Positions 60,878 to 64,000 of a DNA stretch of 64,000 bases are shown here, one piece after another. Within the stretch, counting starts at the first letter, position 1, and each line of letters opens with the position of its first letter. The position numbers were made by a program, and so were the translations under genes. This DNA is from Plazaster borealis (taxonomy: Eukaryota > Echinodermata > Asteroidea > Forcipulatida > Labidiasteridae). The stretch is from contig CM037466.1 in NCBI GenBank assembly GCA_021014325.1, positions 14,906,765 to 14,970,764 of the forward strand, read 5' to 3'. The notes under the pieces were generated by a model, which saw nothing but the letters and a program-made list of their open reading frames with translations, was not told where the DNA came from and did not search any database.

Positions 60878-61929
60878 ATTTATCGCCGTATTGATAACCT
60901 CTTTTGTAACAGCAATCATCGCTGTCTTGTTAACCTGGTACAAAGTATGCTTCTTCCTTCATTGTTTGTATAAAGTTAATTAAAATGTTTATGAGAAATT
61001 GCACAATTTTCATTATTGGGAAATAACGTGCGTAATAACTAACTTCTTTTTGAGTAACTTTAAAATTGAAGAAAAATTAATAAAAAGTAAAATCCGTAAG
61101 ATTTAAATTTAAAACTCGTTTTTCATACGGTTGGTTGTTCTGAGAAAACTGTATCCTTACACAAATCTGATAAATCTTATTAACCCGGTTTCACATCAAA
61201 CACGGGAGAAAATTAAGGCCTTAAAACTTTGCTATACAACGACCTTAGGAAAATTGTCTTAGACTTATTAATCAATATAATGAATTTGAATTCCTCGGTA
61301 GGGAAGATATAGATTTAAGATTTGGATGGATCATCCCGATGAAGCTATTGTTTATTGCGTTGCCAAATATATCTTTTTATTTACTGTTTTGAATGAAAAT
61401 CAAACTGTGTGATTAGGTTTAACCAATGTTGTTTTGTTTTATGTTAACACTCCTATCCTTCCGTAACGACTTCTTCACTATTTTTTTATTTTTTATTATT
61501 ATACATAATGTTACCCTCCCCAGGGTTATGGGGTTTGTTCCAGTTTCGGAATAAAATACAATACAACACAATATAGAACAATTATAATTCCTATTCTCTG
61601 TTAAAAACTGTCGCTTATTTTACCGTACGATCAGCGACGGCACCGGCAATCGGGGGGGGGGGGGGGGGGTCGAGTTCCAGAGGGGAAAAACTTAAATGTA
61701 GTCCAGCAAACATTAATCTATGATCTAATTTTGCATTTTGCTGAAAAAGCATTGATTTATCACAATGACGGACTTACATCAGAGTTATTCCTAAGCTGGT
61801 GAACGCAACAATCAATTTGTTTTTATTTATTTATTTTTTTTATCACAACCCAATCCCGCCAGCTACGGTCATAGGAATTTAAAGAAAACCCCCAATAAAC
61901 ATGCTTGGGCAACTCTGACCTCTTATAAT
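60878..61929. other. AT-rich intergenic DNA
   Basis: No gene was found. A G run of about 18 bases lies at 61651-61669. AATAAAATACAATACAACAC at 61549 resembles the simple tail of a retrotransposon. Confidence 0.45.
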
Positions 61930-62640
61930 GAAGCTGTGGACTTTGTATGTCCTATCAAAACTGATGCACAGCCTCCTTAAAACACTGAGCCCCCCTCCTC
62001 TGAAGGCTGCCCGACGACATCAGGGGGAAGCCTATTCCAGAGGTTTACAGCGACTGGCAGGAAACTCCAGTCCTAAGCAGCATGGTCTGGGCTCTCCTAA
62101 CGCTAGGAGGGAGGGGGTACTGTAGGGGGTATGGATGCACTGCAGCAGAGGAACCAAGTGCTTGACGACGGTTGTTGGGAATGACAGTTCATGCAGGAAG
62201 AAGACTTCTCAGAAGTGACGGGCATGAATCCCAGTGCATTTTGTAGATGCAGGCTACGGCACTGTGCGCCGGTGACGGGAGGTATTATACAGCTTCAAAA
62301 CCTGGTACAACACCAATCATTCATGGACTTCTCATGGATGTGGTCAAAGATGTCAAGGTAATAGTCGGGTGCACTCAAGCGGGGGGTCGGAGCATACTCC
62401 ATCTTACTACAGGATTTAAAGAGTATTACCTGGTCCCGGATTGACATACCGGTAGCCATTGCTGTTCTTCTGAGAATGAAGACATTCTGGCGAGCTGCTT
62501 TAGCCTCTGACTAGATGTGTTTCTTGTAGGTAATAGAGCAGGGGGTACATGACGCCAAGAAGCTTGATTTTATCAACGTCATCGAGAATGTGTTCATCAA
62601 AGGACAAGGCGGATGGTTTCGATTGACTTTCCTAGATATC
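61930..62640 (-). pseudogene. Decayed non-LTR retrotransposon, 3' end of the reverse transcriptase frame
   Basis: Read on the minus strand in alternating frames: SCSKMEYAPTPRLSAP near 62400, YKMHWDSCPSLLRSLLP near 62240, and SFLPVAVNLWNRLPPDVVG near 62060-62010, ending soon after. KMEYA, YKMH and FLPVAVNLWNRLP are typical of the C-terminal region of CR1/Jockey-type reverse transcriptases. Several stops and frame changes show it is dead. Confidence 0.75.
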
Positions 62641-64000
62641 ACATGTGTTTTGGAAGCCTCAAAGATCACCATCTACTGCCTCCCCAAAGTAGAAGCTGCT
62701 TACAGATCTGGGCCATCTTCACACGCGAGCTGATTAATTCAATTACAGCCCATTCTCTGATAGAATCAGTAATGTCATTCAGTAAAAAGGGTGGGCCTGG
62801 GCCCTTCGACGAGCTGCACCGACCCGTAGAGTTTGGAAAGGGACATAAAAAACCTCCCTGGACCAAGTTGGTCCCAACCATACGCATTATAAACCTAAGT
62901 TTAACGTAGTTTATGGCTAAAACGTATGGCTACACTTTGAGTTATCCGAAATTGCCAGATCTGCCCTATAAATATTGGCAATGGTGGGTGCAATGAGACG
63001 GGGGGGGGGGAGGTCGTATCACTCTTCGTGGATATGGTTGACTCCTTAGGCCAACAGAGCTCGTAATCAGAAATAGACCCCTTGCATTGGCCACCATCTT
63101 TGATGACAAACAATGGAAACGTGCACACGTGTACGCTCTGCGCACGACTACCAGCCAATGATAGCTCTTCATTGATCTCAATGAGGGGACTGTTTTAATA
63201 ACAACTGAAAAACAAACAAACAAACAAACAAACAAACAAACAAACAAACAAATAAAAACACTTACACAACAAATTGGTCAATCGGACAAAGTCTGAAGTT
63301 TAGACGATAATCAATTTACTTTCTTTTATTTTTGCCATTATTGCAAATTAGCATGAAGAATCAGTGTTTGACATTATGACCAAATAATTTAAGATAAGAA
63401 TTTTTTTGTATTTCTCCGCATTTTAACAAACAGAGAAATGTGGCTTTTGACAATGTTCTGTTGACAAGGAATTTGACAATATACGTGGTCTTCAAGAGGC
63501 GTGAATTTATTTCAATCTTTCCTTTAGTAACAGGTTTACCTTAAAACTCCCATAAATATTGTTATGTATCTTCAGGTGGTGTGTTTTTAAGCTCATCTCC
63601 AGAGTTAAAAGAAACTGTGGTCTATGAATCTGGTCAGTACATTACCAAAATAAGACAAAACATCAAACACCAAAAACAATAATCTTTTTCAGAAATGTTT
63701 AACTTGATTTTGACCAAAGTAGCGTGCGGTCAAATCTTTAGAAAACCTCACCGTGGCCCATGAAACTTTTGTCACGAAGATGTTACTAGATTGAGAAGGC
63801 GAACTTGAGATTTCAGTTCCAATACAGCAAGAGTGTAAACGAAGTTCGGGTGTTAAAAGATTCTAGACAGATGTGTGGAAAGAAGGGGGGGTAGGCAAAA
63901 CATCTTAAACTGTCGGCAGGACATCGTAAGTAGCAGCTTTATCTGAACGAGATGGTTCCACTTTATCCTTTGGTTACCACCACGGAGACATGTTCAATAG
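62641..64000. other. Intergenic, no supported gene
   Basis: G run at 63000-63010 and (AAAC)n microsatellite at 63210-63253. No recognisable coding exon or complete repeat was identified up to the window end. Confidence 0.5.

Overview
The window is animal nuclear DNA. It has spliced genes with GT-AG introns, AT-rich intergenic DNA, tRNA-derived SINEs, many small inverted-repeat transposons, and no bacterial-type gene packing. A nephrocystin-4 gene, a family of secreted C-type lectins joined to a PAN/apple-like domain, and the style of the repeats suggest a marine deuterostome. An echinoderm, probably a sea star, is my best guess (inference; no species diagnosis is possible from sequence reading alone).

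Layout. 1-10549 (+): the C-terminal half (725 codons, 16 exons) of NPHP4, with SINEs and minisatellites in its introns and a satellite-like array that starts at the stop codon. 11-17.2 kb: a possible basic 163-residue protein (13028-13519, +) and a phase-consistent three-exon model for an 81-residue protein (15173-17176, +). 17300-21290 (+): a complete four-exon short-chain dehydrogenase of the RDH10/HSD17B11 (SDR16C) type, whose second intron holds a 46-bp minisatellite. 21.5-50 kb: a segmentally duplicated lectin cluster with four intact intronless genes (A 23704-24429 -, B 36543-37268 -, C 40560-41285 +, D 45556-46284 +), one full-length pseudogene (49335-50020 -) and one lectin fragment (about 37950-38135 -) fused to a copied SDR exon. 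54468-58005 (-): a trypsin-like serine protease with all catalytic exons but no visible signal-peptide exon. 60-64 kb: gene-poor, with a long hairpin and a decayed non-LTR reverse transcriptase 3' end.

The genes do not form a pathway. NPHP4 is a ciliary transition-zone protein; the SDR is probably a membrane-associated retinol or steroid dehydrogenase; the lectins and protease are predicted to be secreted and would suit innate defence or digestion. The most informative feature is the duplication history of the lectin cluster. One direct duplication (about 21.55-24.36 kb versus 33.98-37.20 kb) and one inverted duplication (about 23.08-28.19 kb versus 42.79-46.92 kb) overlap on lectin A, so A is a mosaic of a D-like 5' part and a B-like body. 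Because the duplicates are close in sequence, they provide empty sites that date and delimit several transposon insertions.

Limits: exon boundaries were read by eye from splice consensus and reading phase; family names rest on recognised motifs, not on searches.
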